The notes below the pieces were generated by a model that did no database searches, was not told the DNA's origin, and was given only the letters and a program-made list of their open reading frames with translations. The translations under genes were made by a program, and so were the position numbers. A DNA stretch of 64,000 bases from Paraphaeosphaeria minitans (lineage: Eukaryota > Ascomycota > Dothideomycetes > Pleosporales > Didymosphaeriaceae): positions 4,092,001 to 4,156,000 of the forward strand of contig WJXW01000004.1 of NCBI GenBank assembly GCA_015832175.1, in the 5' to 3' direction. Shown here in pieces: positions 11,300 to 23,402 of the stretch. The stretch's first letter is position 1. Every line of letters begins with the position of its first letter.

Positions 11300-14200
11300 C
11301 TTTAATAAGTAGAGGAAGTAATAAATATTAAGGCTATTACCTTAAGAGGAGAGATTACACAAAAGTACTAGATAGATAGAGTAGATCTACACAGCTATTT
11401 ACCCCCTTCTCTAAAATAGCTAAACACTTATATAGTGTATATAATTGCGTAATATCGCGTAAGTAGCCTTAAAGGTAAAGAGGTAATCTCTTCTTTTACT
11501 AAAGATTTTAACAACTAGAAGGAGAGAACCTTTAATAAAATTAGTTATATAGTAAGAAGAGAGCTTATTACTTTTCTTATAAAGGAAGGCTTTATCGCTA
11601 CTAATTCTATAATAAAGGACACCTATATAAAGAAACTCTTTAAACTATTATAGCTTAACTATAAGCTATAGACCCTTTATATAATAATACTATAACTGTA
11701 ACCTAAACCGCTTTACATAATCCTAATAATACAACCTACACTATTTATAGGTAATGTATATATATATAGAGTATAGCTAGGGCCCATCTCTATATATGTA
11801 AGGACAAAGACACTATATGTAGAGCCACACTAGTAGTAGTAGTCTAAAACCCAGACTACTTTTGCCTAATAAACTATATTATATAAAGAGGCTAGACACT
11901 CCTAGTCTCTTTAATAACTAGGAGATTATACTTATATCTAGCTAGATAAGATTATTCTCTTTTAGAAGGCTTAGAGTAAAGAGAATAACTACACTAGTAG
12001 GCTGTATAATATTTTAGTAGATAAGGTAAAAGTCTTTAGAGAACTATACTATAAGCTAGGTATACTACAGGACTAGTATATAAACATCTTTCTAGGAATC
12101 CTTTCTAATTATGCGAGTACCTACTACCTACATAATATTAGACTAGGACTTCTATAGGATGAATTATATAACAGACTAAATAGGCACTTTAACACTAGTG
12201 TTAATTATAATTAGTACTAAATAGACTAGACCACTCTTACCTTTAAACACTATAAAAGGGATAATCTAGCTACTATAGCGCATAAGGCCCTAAAAGTAAT
12301 AATTAACAAGCTTACCTTAGCCTAAAGGGCTCTTAGATAAGGCTTTAGTAGTAAACTATAACTACACACTACTATTATATAAGTATACTGCGGCTATCCT
12401 AACCTTAAATAAGCTATATTTAACCCTAAAAACATAGTAGAAGGCTTACTTAGCGACCTTTATGCGTTACTCTAAGTTACTAAAGATAGAAAGAAGTTAT
12501 AGTTTCTCTAAAATAGTAAAGAGGTGTACTATACTAATTAATAATATAATAATCCTAATTGTATAAGAGGATCTAGTCTCTCTAGAGGTAAATTAACCTT
12601 TAGACTAAAAAGAAAGGGTAACTTTAGAAGTTTAAGCTCTTATATAAAGTAGAAATGCTTTGTGTACTATAAAGAAGGATACTAGTCTACTAACTATCTA
12701 CTAAGGGATACCTAGTAAGCTAGAAGGTAATATATATTATTATACGCTAACTTCTATAAACATAAACCCTCTACTATAAATATATAAGTATACATCCTTA
12801 ACTTTAAAGGAGAGCTAGAGAAAGAAGACTATTATATAAAAGAAAAGAAAGATAAATAAGACTAATAAAGTAATAAAGAAGAAGTATAGAAGGCTACTTT
12901 ATACTTTACTTCTACTGCCTATCTTTATTGTATAACTAGCGAAGACATCTAACATAGTAAGGATAATAAGAATATAGAGGAACCTATATAACTATTTACT
13001 CTAGCTAGTTAGTATCGTACAAAGTACTAAGGAGAACTCTAGGATATAGGCGCTGCACAAGTGTCTATAGTAGGAAAGAACTAGCTTACTACCTACTTAC
13101 ACAAAAACCTAACTACTAAAGTAGACTAGTTACTAGGATCTACTAATATTAGCTTTAGAGAATAGGGTTCCTAAACATCTCTAGGCACTATACAAATTAC
13201 TAACCCTATAGGAATAGTAACCTACTATATCCTTAACTCCCTAACACTATTCCTGCTATTACTAGCAGATACTAACAGACTTAGAGTATACTTTAATAAT
13301 ATCCTAAATATTATTATATAAAAGGACAGTATAATAGTCCTAGTTATATAAAAGTAGGGTTACCCCTTCTTTAACTTTAGTAATAAGGAATTAGCTCTCT
13401 TTTTTACAGAGATGAAACTCTAATACCTACACTACTGTTTTAGACACCCTTAGACAAAAAGACTATATAAGCTTCTTACTTAGGTAAAGTATAAAGTAGA
13501 GAGCTCTGTACTAGAAAAAGTAAGGAAGTTCTATTACTACTACTAGTTATATAACTAAGCGCTAAGACGCTTTAAGTTCTCTATCTAAGATAACTTATAC
13601 TTTAACTATAAAATTATTATTAATATTATATAAATTAGTAAAAGGGATATCCTATATATTATTAATATAGACACATCCTTTTAGGTAGCCTAATTCCTAA
13701 GATTAATAACTATATAAGACACCTAGAATGCCTTAATAAGATGCTAGATTAATATATACTAAGGCCTACTAGATTATATTATCTATAACCTAGGAACTAA
13801 CTTCGCTTCTAACAAGTTTTAGAATTATACGAAGATAGTTAGGGTAGAATATAGGCAAATGCTAGTAGAGGCACACTAGGCTATAGGTAAGATTAAAAGA
13901 GTATATATACTACTACACTAAGCGTACAACATCCTAAGAGCTAAGATTAATAGTTATATAGATAATAAAACAGTGCTATAGATAGTAGTAAAGGCACTAA
14001 ATAACACAGCTAGGCCTAATAGTATAGTACCTACCCTCCTAGTCTTTAGTGCCTACCTAAAGATTAATAAGAACTCTTTACCCTTACTAGAACTAATTGC
14101 CTAAGCTAATGTAGTTTAGAAAGTAATAAAAATGCTTAAGAAAGATAAAGTTAAAGTTAAAGTTACTTATACAATTAACACTAGAAATAGCCTATTATTA

Positions 14201-17200
14201 CATAGAACTCTTATACTCCTACTAGGCTTTAAAGTTACAGTCTAGAGAGAAAAGAAGGGATAGTAAGGACTATATAAGATTAAGAGTATTAAAGGAAGAG
14301 ACATTATTCTAGAGCTTAAAAATAGACCTCTAAAACTGCGCTGTATATAGGTTAAACTATACTATTACGCAACTAAAGACAGCACACAGGAACTATAGAA
14401 TATAGATACTCCTATAGCCGCATAAATTAAAGCTCTAAAGCTAAGGCCAAGGGGAAGACTTAAGAAGGACTAAACTACTATAGTTATATAATTAGGTGAA
14501 GCTTAACAAAGATTAGGAAGACTAAACACCTAGTTTATTACTTAAAAAGAAAAAGATAACTTTAAGCTTACACTAAAGCTTTATATAGATAGTGTTATTA
14601 CTACACCTAGCTAGTCCTTTAAAGAATTAGATGTAGCAGAAATAAATGCCCTTATTATAAATAGCACTTTTAAGATCTTGTTGTATAACCCTAATAAATA
14701 ACCTAGCTGTATTTTTAACCTACGTCTTATATAAGAGATTAAAGGCAAGACAACCTAACTATATAAGAAATTAAGACTTATTTTTACTAGCTATTTAGAT
14801 AAAAAAAAAGAGGAGATCTTTATATAATCTCTTACTATCTAGCGTATAAGCTAGAGGTTACTATTAGCTCTTTCTATAACACTAATTTAGTTATATAATA
14901 TGCACATTAAGCTTAGGGACATTACTTAGGCCTATGTACAGTCTACTAATAAACTTTTTCGCACATTATACGCCTAACTACTAGTAGAAATGCGCGATTT
15001 CTTCCTACTAAACACAATTCTATAAGTTGTACAACCTCTATATAGCGTAGCAGAATTAGGTCTCTACTAGTTTAAAACATACTATAACTACTATAAGGAG
15101 AAACTAAGGATACATGTGTTAACGTACAACCTATACTTACTTATTATAGATAAGGGACCTAAGATGTTTAGTATTACTAGACTCTAGACTAATAACACCC
15201 TTAGTGTAGTCACAGAAAGCTTTGTATAATAAGAAGAGGAGTAGCTCTATACTATAAAGTTTTATATAAAGGACAAAAGCGTCTTAATATAAAACAGGAT
15301 AATTAAGTTTAATAAAGGTAAAATCCAACTTATCTAGGGTGTTATTACCCTAGAATAGAAGGGATAGGCTAAAAGCCTTTATATAATTAATCCCTAGGAC
15401 AAAGACACTGCACACTAATATATTATATAATAAGTAAGAGGTGCATATATCTCTTTAGTTTGCTAACTAAAAGCAATATTTAACCTGTCTATTACTACGT
15501 AAATAATAGTACTAACAGAAGAAGATATTAAGGCACTAAATATGCGTTTAAACTAGTAAATTTAGAATGTATAAAGAGGACTAAAATTTATTCTACTTAA
15601 CCTAGGTCGCACAAAGCTGTTCATCTTTACAGATAGCTCTTTTGCTAATAATAGAGACCTAAGCTTATAGCTTAGCTTTATTATTATACTAGTAGAGGAA
15701 CATCGCACAATAACCTAGAACTTTAAGATCTATAGTAATATTATCTACTAGAACTTAGTAAAGTGTAAAAAAGTAACTAGAAGTGTTCTAGTAAGCGAAT
15801 TATATAGTCTAGTAGGCAGTTTTAATAATATAATTATATTAAGCACAACACTCTAATAGATTATATAAACACTTTAGATCCCCCTAATTCCTATTATAGT
15901 CTATACTAACTCGAAATCCCTATACAAATGCCTTATATGACTAGGCACTATAAACAAAAAACGCCTTATAATTAATATTATGTTAATTAGGGAGTTGTAT
16001 AAAAAATAGGAAATTACGGAGATTAGGTGGATTAATAGTAAAGATAATCCTACTAATACTTATATAAAGAAAGCACCTAACTAGGCACTTTAAACACTAA
16101 TCTTAATAAATAAACTATACATTACTATTAAGGCTTTAGTAGATAGAATTAATAAGGACTGTATAACAGAGTAACTACTCTACTATATAACATTTCTTTT
16201 ATTATTTCACTTACTATTTTAAAAAAAAATTTTTTTTTTTTCTTCTATCTAACTTGCTACAACTTCGCACAGACATATTTATTTTTAGGCTATATAAGCC
16301 CTACTACTAATTTAACATTACAGTTTTATTATAAGAGAGGAAACACATCGCAGGAGATTATACAAAAATATTAAAAAACATATTTTCTATATTAATAATT
16401 TAGATATCTTAAGACTAGGCCTACTTACCCCTTCGTGCGATAAAGATATTCACTCCCCCCCTATATATAATACTTACAATAAGCACTATACAACTTCTAC
16501 ATATAGGCGCTGTATAATCTAGACTTATAACTTAGGATTATATAACAATCTAGGAACACCTAATTACTAGTATTAGTAGTGCCGTATAAGTAAGTATAAG
16601 GCTTATTTTAAACTTAGCTGCGTGACTAGATAAGCACCGCTTACTAATATCCCTTATGTTATATAATATAAGTAGCCTACTACTAGAGGTTTATACTAAC
16701 TAGGATTTACATAATAATGTTCTAGGAGGGTATCTAGGCTACTCTAGCCTCTTTATCCTACACTTATTAATATTATATAATAAAAATAAAGATACTCTAG
16801 AGAATTTATTATACGTCTACTGCTAGGCTCTACATAAAGGCCCTTATACTAGGCGAACTAGTAGGGAGGTTAACCTAAATACGCAATCTAGTCTAGCCTA
16901 TAATAACTAGCACAAAGACACTAGTAGTAAGGGCACTAGCGCCTAATAGACTAATAGTGTTATTAGCTATTATACAATAGTAAGTGTGTATATATATATA
17001 TATATATCTTATTAAAAATTAGCATTATATAAAAAAGCTATACACATTTACTAGTAATAGAGCACTAGCTACTAGACACTAGGATACTAAAAAGAATAAG
17101 GCAAGAAGGGAGGAAGGTATATGTATATTAAAGTAGAATAAAGAAGAGAGGGTTTAGGGGAGCTAGAAGATATTTTTTTATACCTACTTACTAAGACCTA

Positions 17201-17505
17201 GCGCTAAGCATTATATTACTTAACACTCTACTTTCTATTTGCGCATAATACACATGCCTAAAAAAAGCCTTATTATATAATATAGCTCTACTACTGTATA
17301 AGGGGGTAAAGTAAAAACTAAGTAGATTAGCTATTACTACTTATTTATATAAGAGTAGGTGTAAATAGAACCTTTACTGTATAGTAACACTACACCTACC
17401 TTATAACCTATTCTAATAGGGGAAGGCTAACTATATAGATAGAAAAGAATAGGAAAGGGAAGCGTATAATAGACATAGGCTATTACACAAAAGAAAAGTT
17501 GCTAG

Positions 17506-17743
17506 TGTCTGTATAGTTTATTATACAAGTAGCACTAGGTGAAGTGGGGGCCTACCTACCTATAGGGACCCGCACAAGGACTCACTACTTAGGTTAGCGC
17601 TAAAAGGCAGAGACTTTATAAAGCCCTTAGTGCCCCTTTGTACAATAGACTAGACGTAATTAATTAAACCTACTTCTTACCCTTTGCACGATAGTATACT
17701 ATTAACCCTTAAATGCTTAATTGCAGATTGAGCCAAACCAACA
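17506..17743 (+). repeat. Copia A 3' LTR (238 bp)
   Basis: It begins TGTCTGTATAG and ends AACCAACA, directly abutting TTATA and the coding end of the neighbouring gene. Confidence 0.95.
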
Positions 17744-17748
17744 TTATA
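17744..17748. repeat. Target-site duplication TTATA, right copy (Copia A)
   Basis: It matches 3872-3876. On the minus strand the first three bases form the TAA stop codon of the rhodopsin-like gene. Confidence 0.93.
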
Positions 17749-18932
17749 CATGTTTTACAGACGCAACTAATTTCCTATCATCATTGTAAGGCCCTACGAG
17801 CGTCTCCTCGTTAGAGATGTCTTGCTCTGGCTGCACGCCCTTCTTCGCCGCATTCTGCATCAAGACCGACACATCGTCCTGATTCTGATCTGTGGTGATG
17901 CCAAACCACTTGTAAAGGTATGATTGCATCTTGCTCGGGACCTCGTTGGATCCAACGAGCGTCGAGCGATACACCGTCAACGAGCCCATGATAACCGCGA
18001 TGCAAGCCTCGACATGACACCAATACGACTGCCACCGGCAATCGATGATTCCTTGGTAATAGACCCCAGCGGCGCGAACGATTGAGCAAACGAGCATGAC
18101 AACCGAGAGCATTAGGAAGACGCCAACGCCCAGCTTGACGGTTCCTCGCATTGCGGATCTGCGGAGGATAAATATTGGGATGATGACGATGGTAAGATTC
18201 GTAACGCCGTCAAGGGTGGCCGTCACAGCGAGCATAGTAAGCATGCCGTGCCTGCTGTTGTTATAATAACATTTCACTGACCGCGATTAGAATTGTCTAG
18301 CACAAAATGTCTTGTTATTTACCTGCGGCCGTTCCAAGTTCTTTGCAGAGGATAAAGTTGGATCCAAAAGCCAACACGAACCAAGACGCTGCAGAAAAGG
18401 CAACAGCAGCCCAGTAGAACCATAGCACGTGCTTCGACATGACGCTCATCATCGGATAGAAGAGCGCCAAGTAACTGCCTTTGACAAAGAAGATTGCCGT
18501 CCACGATAGTACGATGTTCGCAAACGTCCAGTTGTAATGTGCAGTAAGCTTCCGGTACCCTTGCGTAGAAGCAATAATTTTGGCAGCTGGATCGCCTCGA
18601 ACCAATGCTTGTACAATGTAATAATTCGGCGCAATCTTATACGCGATCGCAGTGCTGAAGGCGAGGCAGAACAAAGCGAAGACAAGGAGCCCATCGTCTA
18701 GGGCTAGGCGTCCGCTCGAGGAAAGACGAATGATCATACGGCCCATGCATGCGATCATTGCGAGGCCAAAGAGGATTCCAAGAGAGAGCTGTGTTATCAT
18801 CAGAATTTTCTCACAGAAGAGAGATTCATCTTAACGTACCTCTAGAGATACCATGGGGATTCTGCCAGCATTACGAATTCGCTCCTCCGCCGCAGCTACC
18901 TGTTCTGGCGTGAGCGAACCTATGGCGGGCAT
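17744..18932 (-). CDS. Fungal rhodopsin-fold (SAT4-type) integral membrane protein
   Basis: The product is a predicted seven-helix membrane protein of the fungal rhodopsin-like (PF20684/SAT4-type) family, whose biochemical role is unknown; the family often occurs near secondary-metabolism or effector genes. There are three exons: 18840-18932, 18323-18788 and 17744-18276. The introns are 51 and 46 bp with GTACGT and GTAAAT donors and CAG acceptors, giving 363 residues. Family features are LALDDGLLVFALF after the first helices, a Cys before the third exon, and the conserved helix TNLTIVIIPIFILRR followed by KLGVGVFLMLSVVMLVCSIVRA. I chose the ATG at 18932; an in-frame ATG at 19019 is possible. 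The C-terminus is a hydrophilic tail ending VKHV. The stop codon lies inside the TTATA duplication of Copia A, so the native 3' UTR is now 13.9 kb away. Confidence 0.85.
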
Positions 18933-20793
18933 GGCTGCTTTTGTTTTCGGTTCTGACTGGCGGTGCTCAAGGCTAAGTATGTCGGGTACAGGATGTTTAC
19001 ATATATATGTTGCGGACATTCATAAGTCATTTCACCTACCTAGTCGAAGCGAGTAGGAACGAGAGGTGGACATCGCCTTCCTGTACGGTAGCTCCCCGAG
19101 GCTCAGGAGAGCCTCGCCACCTTCGAAGCCCGAGGCACCTGAAACAACTTAGCTCTTATATCGGCTACTAGGTCTTGTTGCGCAATGTCCAAGCAGCCAT
19201 GGGGTAGTGTTTTGGGCTGTGCTCCCGCGCGAGAGACGTGCGAATTCCCGCTTGGGGCTGGGGGCCATTGTCCGTGCCGGATATTCGCGCTACACGATCG
19301 ACCGAAGAACTGTCAACCCATGATCTTACGACTAGAACGGAGCCGCTAGCTGTTTGAAGCAATGTTAATTGTTATAAGGCTGGAAATTAGGGGTGGAGAT
19401 TGTTACTGGGAAAGGGAAGAATACGGTAAGGCTAACTTTGGGACGATTTCCACCTGTAGGTACCTACGGTAGGTAGCATACGACGTTCTTATGGAACCAG
19501 ATTCTTCCAAAACATACTTATCGCATCCGACATGTGTTTGATGTAATATGCCTTGGAAATGCATCGTTACCGCCGACGACGTATATCACGACCAAAGCGC
19601 TGTTGCCTTGACGACAACATCTCCGAACATTCGGCCTGCATTACGGTAGATGCTGCACGATGAAGTGGCATGCTCGGGGGCTGGAGACACTCAATTGAGC
19701 ATCCTTTTGTTCAAGTTTAATATGAAAGAGACATCATTTTAGGAATGGAGTCATGATAGCAGGCCAAAGAGGATGTCGAAGCAAGAGTGAGTGGGTCAAC
19801 GATTGGGATTCGGATCTACCCGGGGTTAGGCACCTAAATATCTACCTACCTACCTAGTTACAGTACCTGGGTAACTCCGCGCTGCCTACCACAAGGCTGA
19901 ACGACATCCTCGCCGATTCCACAAGAGCTCCACGCTTATAAACAACTGTTCTTCGTAGAACCCGCAAAACCTCCATTACACGACTTCTGGTATCAAAGCC
20001 TCACAGCCACGTTTGTACGTACCTTACCGTAAGGTCCGTCGGCGAATGTCGGCGTCCCAAGGTCTGCCGCATGTAGCTTCTCTCAGGGTCGCTCTCACAG
20101 GTTCATTGCTGAACGGACAACGTCGAGTACTGCAGGAAAACTAACGTTAATGGCACGCACCCACAACCACTAAATATACTCCAATTACCACCACGACGCC
20201 GGGTAACGGCATCACTACGCCCACACCGTACCAGGAGGGTATGACGACAAGCTGCAAAGAATCCCATCTCGTCGCCAGCAGTGGAACCTGCGCCACTTTT
20301 TCTGCGAAGTACTCGATAACTGTGGCCAACTTCGTCAAGTAGAATCCTGCGGTTGGTACCTAGTATGTGTGGTGGGCTTTAGGCCGATACGTATGCCTGT
20401 GTTGCGGTGATCTAAGGTAGAGCTAGTATATCAATCGGAAGCATTTGCTGAGTCCTTTCGAAGGTTGGTATGTAAATTGAATGTTCTCCACTATAGAAGA
20501 GGATCCTCTATATTTTGAATTCTTGAATACTATAATTGCAGTATGTTGGCTCTACGAAGCAGTTTCACCTGAAGTTCAAGTCATCGGATGTATCTGACAT
20601 CTGCTTCAATGACCTTGAAGTCTCGGTTGCGATAGGTCAAAGTGGGTCGTGTTTTAGTCAATAGTATTTTTCTTCTATTTCATAGCACGGCTAAGATACT
20701 GACATATCTCTTATATACATGATCGTAAGGCTATATACATGTGAGACAAAACGCTGTAAAGACTCCAAACCCACTGATGAAAAACAAAGAAAT
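18933..20793. other. Intergenic region, 1.9 kb
   Basis: No supported gene was found. It contains the upstream region of the rhodopsin-like gene, several GTAGGTACCTAC-like and CCTTACCGTAAGG palindromic words, a small hairpin (GAGGCTC-AGGA-GAGCCTC near 19099-19116) and the 3' flank of the aminotransferase. A minus-strand frame near 20147-20350 (about 67 codons, hydrophobic C-terminal half) has no ATG and is not called. Confidence 0.5.
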
Positions 20794-22251
20794 CTACAAC
20801 TCCTTAGCTACAGCCTCCAGCGACTCGCCGAAGATACGGCACGCCTCCTGCATCTCCGTCTCGCTGATGGTGAGGGGCGGAATGAACCTCAGGACATCGA
20901 ACACCGAAGTGCTGAGCAACAGCATGTCCCTCTTTACGCACTCCTGCACAACCTTGGGCGCGATTTGTCCAGCACCGCCCTTCTTCCTCGCCGCCTCGTT
21001 CTGGGATTGCGCAATGATGTCCGCATCCTGGAATTGCACACCCACCATCAGACCCCTCCCGCGCACATCCTGGATAAGATTTCCTGCCTTGCTTCCGGAG
21101 TTCTTAAGGTCGTTCAAGAAACCGAAGAGCTGCTTTGACCGAGCGGCGACATTGTCCAGAACCTTCTCCTCGCGGAATACTTCGATGACGGCCTTGGCGG
21201 CCGCGCAAGCCACAGCGTTACCGGCGTAAGTTCCACCCATAGTGCCGGGCTTCTGGCGGCCCATGATATCGCTCGTGCTGGCGATTCCGCTGAGTGGAAA
21301 TCCGTTCGCGATCCCCTTGGCGAAGATCAGGACATCGGGCTTTACACCACTGTCCTCGACCGCGAACATGGTACCTGTGCGGCCGAAACCAGACTGCACT
21401 TCGTCACAAATCAGAAGAATACTGTGCTCGTCACAGACTTTGCGGAGACCGTCAAGGAAAGCGGGAGGCGCAGGGACGTAGCCACCCTCACCAAGGACGG
21501 GCTCTAAGATGATGGCGGCCGTGTCTGAAGGTGCGGTTTGCTGCGAAAGTGTGAGTTTCAGTTGGAAAAGAGACATATCCACGAGTTTGTCGACGGGTGT
21601 GTCGGCGGGGAGGCCGAATTGAGCGTAGTAGGGGAATGCGGTGGCGAAGATGCCGGGCATCAATGGACCATGACCTTCTCCATAGATGGTCTTGCTGCGT
21701 GTCATGGCGGCGGTGGCGCACGTGCGCCCATGGTAGGAGCCTTGCATGACAATGATGTTCTGCTTCTTGGTTGCTGCTCTTGCAAGCTTTACGGCAGCTT
21801 CGACGGCCTCAGCGCCTGAGTTCCAGAGGAAGACGGTGTCCAGGGACGGGTGTGGGAGGATGGGGATGAGTTCGCGGAGAAGGGCAATTTGCGCAGCGCT
21901 GAAGCCAATGTTGACTTGGGCGTGGGTAATTTTCATGCATTGTTTTGCGGCAGCCTCGCTGACCTTGGGATGGCAATGGCCCAGGTTACAGACGCCGATG
22001 CCGGAGGTCATGTCAAGGAGCTTGACGCCCTTGTCGGTGGTGATGTAGGACCCCTTGCCATCTTCGAAGACATGCTTGGTGAGTCGCCCAATGCCCTTGG
22101 TGATGTGCTGCTCGCCGAAGGCAGCGTCGTCGAAAGTTGGCTCGTTTGCGTGAGACATGCTGGCTGAGAAGGCGCGTTTTGAGGAGGCGGAAATCCGGAC
22201 AGATGTGGGAGCAAGCGCCCGTCGAAGGGCGGCACCTTTGTATAGAGACAT
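20794..22251 (-). CDS. Class III PLP aminotransferase, 4-aminobutyrate transaminase-like, probably mitochondrial
   Basis: This is a single-exon gene of 485 residues for a pyridoxal-phosphate-dependent class III aminotransferase, most like bacterial-type GabT/4-aminobutyrate transaminases. It would move an amino group from an omega-amino acid to 2-oxoglutarate. Visible features are the SGAEAVEAAVKLARA phosphate-binding region (from about 145), the YHGRT box (173-177), the DEVQSGFGRTG motif with the cofactor Asp (283) and FAKGIANGFPLSG with the Schiff-base Lys (312). The first 30 residues are rich in Arg, Ser and Ala and lack acidic residues, which suggests mitochondrial import. Ornithine or acetylornithine as substrate is a real alternative. 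It does not resemble the eukaryotic UGA1/GatA type closely. Confidence 0.88.
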   Translation of the reverse strand: MSLYKGAALRRALAPTSVRISASSKRAFSASMSHANEPTFDDAAFGEQHITKGIGRLTKHVFEDGKGSYITTDKGVKLLDMTSGIGVCNLGHCHPKVSEAAAKQCMKITHAQVNIGFSAAQIALLRELIPILPHPSLDTVFLWNSGAEAVEAAVKLARAATKKQNIIVMQGSYHGRTCATAAMTRSKTIYGEGHGPLMPGIFATAFPYYAQFGLPADTPVDKLVDMSLFQLKLTLSQQTAPSDTAAIILEPVLGEGGYVPAPPAFLDGLRKVCDEHSILLICDEVQSGFGRTGTMFAVEDSGVKPDVLIFAKGIANGFPLSGIASTSDIMGRQKPGTMGGTYAGNAVACAAAKAVIEVFREEKVLDNVAARSKQLFGFLNDLKNSGSKAGNLIQDVRGRGLMVGVQFQDADIIAQSQNEAARKKGGAGQIAPKVVQECVKRDMLLLSTSVFDVLRFIPPLTISETEMQEACRIFGESLEAVAKEL

Positions 22252-23402
22252 GTGGAAACCGAGGGCGTATATCGCGTGTAGAAGGTTCGGTCCCAGCGAT
22301 ATATATGGAGGCGCGGCGTTACGGGCGTTTAGGCCTGGACGAGCTATGCTGCACTAGTGTGATGTCATCTATCCCGATCAAGTCTAGCCTCCTCCAACGG
22401 AATCGACACATAATAACAGGCTTTTTTCGAGGTCAGCCTAGGGACGAGTCCGCATCCTAATATCTACCAGATATCAGCTTTTCCGGCAGTGCACCGAGGT
22501 CTTCGCTCCTTTTGACAGTACTTTCTGGTATCGGTATGGCGCAACATCTGTACTCCATGGAGCAGTTGGAAAGAATCGTGAATGCAATCACCTGGTCCCA
22601 CATCACGCTACGGAGTGGAGAGTCGGAGTACTGTGTATCTTGAGAAGCTTACATCATGCCGGCCCGATGGCATAGATACCGCATAATCTCCAACGATTGA
22701 TGTCCCCGAAGGTTGGTCCTGTACGATGATTGGTCAGATCCGCCTATAAGTGGGTTATCACGTGGATACAAGGGGAGATCGGAGCTTCTTATCGTATATA
22801 ACAGGATCTGTTCCAATCACTGTACAGGACCAACCTTCCTATTTGAGCCTAAGAGAAATCGATTATTCGAGATTATGCGGCAATCATTACTAGTTCCATC
22901 GGAAGGGAGAATCTTTAGAAGGATCCTCCCGACCATCTGGCACGTGGTGGCTTAGAATGTGGGCCTTTTCGTCCAATTGGTGGTTGTGACTGGCAGAAAA
23001 AGCGCGCTGACTCGTAGTTGTTTAACGTGCATCTCCGCTTGACTTTCTCTTGGGGTCTGAGGCGCTATGATACGCGGGGAAGGCGCTCCAATGGTCTGGA
23101 ATACGGGGAAGAATCGTGTAAGACCTCCTACATATTCTAGACTATCAATTCGGGACAGCATCTGCAGGGTAGCGTCCCTTTTTGTTCACAAGGAGTCTTG
23201 AGTAGGTATACCTTCGCTTTCGCAGAGCGTTGCCACTCCAACGACATTAAGGGCGTCGCTATCGAGACCATTGAGTCTACAGCTCCGGCTCCTGCAGTCG
23301 TCGGCTTGTCCTAGGCCCAGTACCGTAGAGCTCTCTCTGCCGTAACGTACGTACCGTCATGACTAGCAACCGTAACGTAACCGTAGCTAGGTCTCATAAG
23401 CC
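22252..23402. other. Intergenic region upstream of the aminotransferase
   Basis: This holds the aminotransferase promoter, a 130-bp hairpin element (22708-22838) and sequence rich in CCGTAACGTACC-like words near 23330-23420. No gene is supported. Confidence 0.5.
22708..22838. repeat. 131-bp inverted-repeat (MITE-like) element
   Basis: The arm at 22708-22741 and the reverse complement of 22804-22838 share about 31 of 34 positions, including a perfect 17-base outer stem that begins GAAGGTTGGTCCTGTAC. They enclose a 62-bp centre. The size and terminal arms suit a miniature inverted-repeat transposon or its scar. No clear target duplication is visible, so a structured regulatory element cannot be excluded. 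Confidence 0.6.

Larger units (their letters stand above)
4529..16222 (+). pseudogene. Copia A gag-pol remnant, split by Gypsy A
   Basis: This is the degraded polyprotein gene of Copia A, in two blocks: 4529-4627 and 11300-16222. It aligns base for base with the Copia B gag-pol at 56286-61313. The start codon is ATA instead of ATG, and stops occur every few tens of codons, mostly where the family has Gln or Trp. Its mutation load is visibly heavier than in Copia B: many CA, CG and TG positions still present in B read TA or CA here. Gypsy A entered about 33 codons after the start. Not functional. Confidence 0.88.
3877..17743 (+). mobile_element. Copia A: RIP-degraded Ty1/copia retrotransposon hosting Gypsy A
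   Basis: This is a complete LTR retrotransposon with 238-bp LTRs (TG...CA) flanked by TTATA duplications. Removing the nested Gypsy A (6,667 bp plus a 5-bp duplication) leaves about 7.2 kb, close to the 7,217 bp of Copia B at 55634. The internal order is a leader with a 115-bp tandem duplication, a gag-pol frame and a long 3' region from about 16222 to 17505. The domain order protease-integrase-RT-RNase H, read from the Copia B copy, marks it as Ty1/copia. CA and TG dinucleotides are strongly replaced by TA, and the gag start codon has become ATA at 4529-4531. The element cannot be autonomous. The LTRs keep a TATA-like box (TTTATAAAG in the 3' LTR). Confidence 0.95.

Noticed and set aside
4000..17700. 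An alternative genetic code in which TAG or TAA encodes Gln, which would make the element frames open.
   Set aside because: Host genes in the same window use TAA, TAG and TGA as stops, and the bias is confined to repeats with CA-to-TA changes. RIP explains it.
19099..19116. A short perfect hairpin (7-bp stem, 4-base loop) as a terminator.
   Set aside because: Intrinsic hairpin terminators are not used by RNA polymerase II, and the stem is too short to be notable.
20147..20353. A minus-strand frame of about 67 codons with a hydrophobic C-terminal half, resembling a small membrane protein.
   Set aside because: It has no ATG, no family resemblance and no clear partner exon. A short valine-rich frame can arise by chance.
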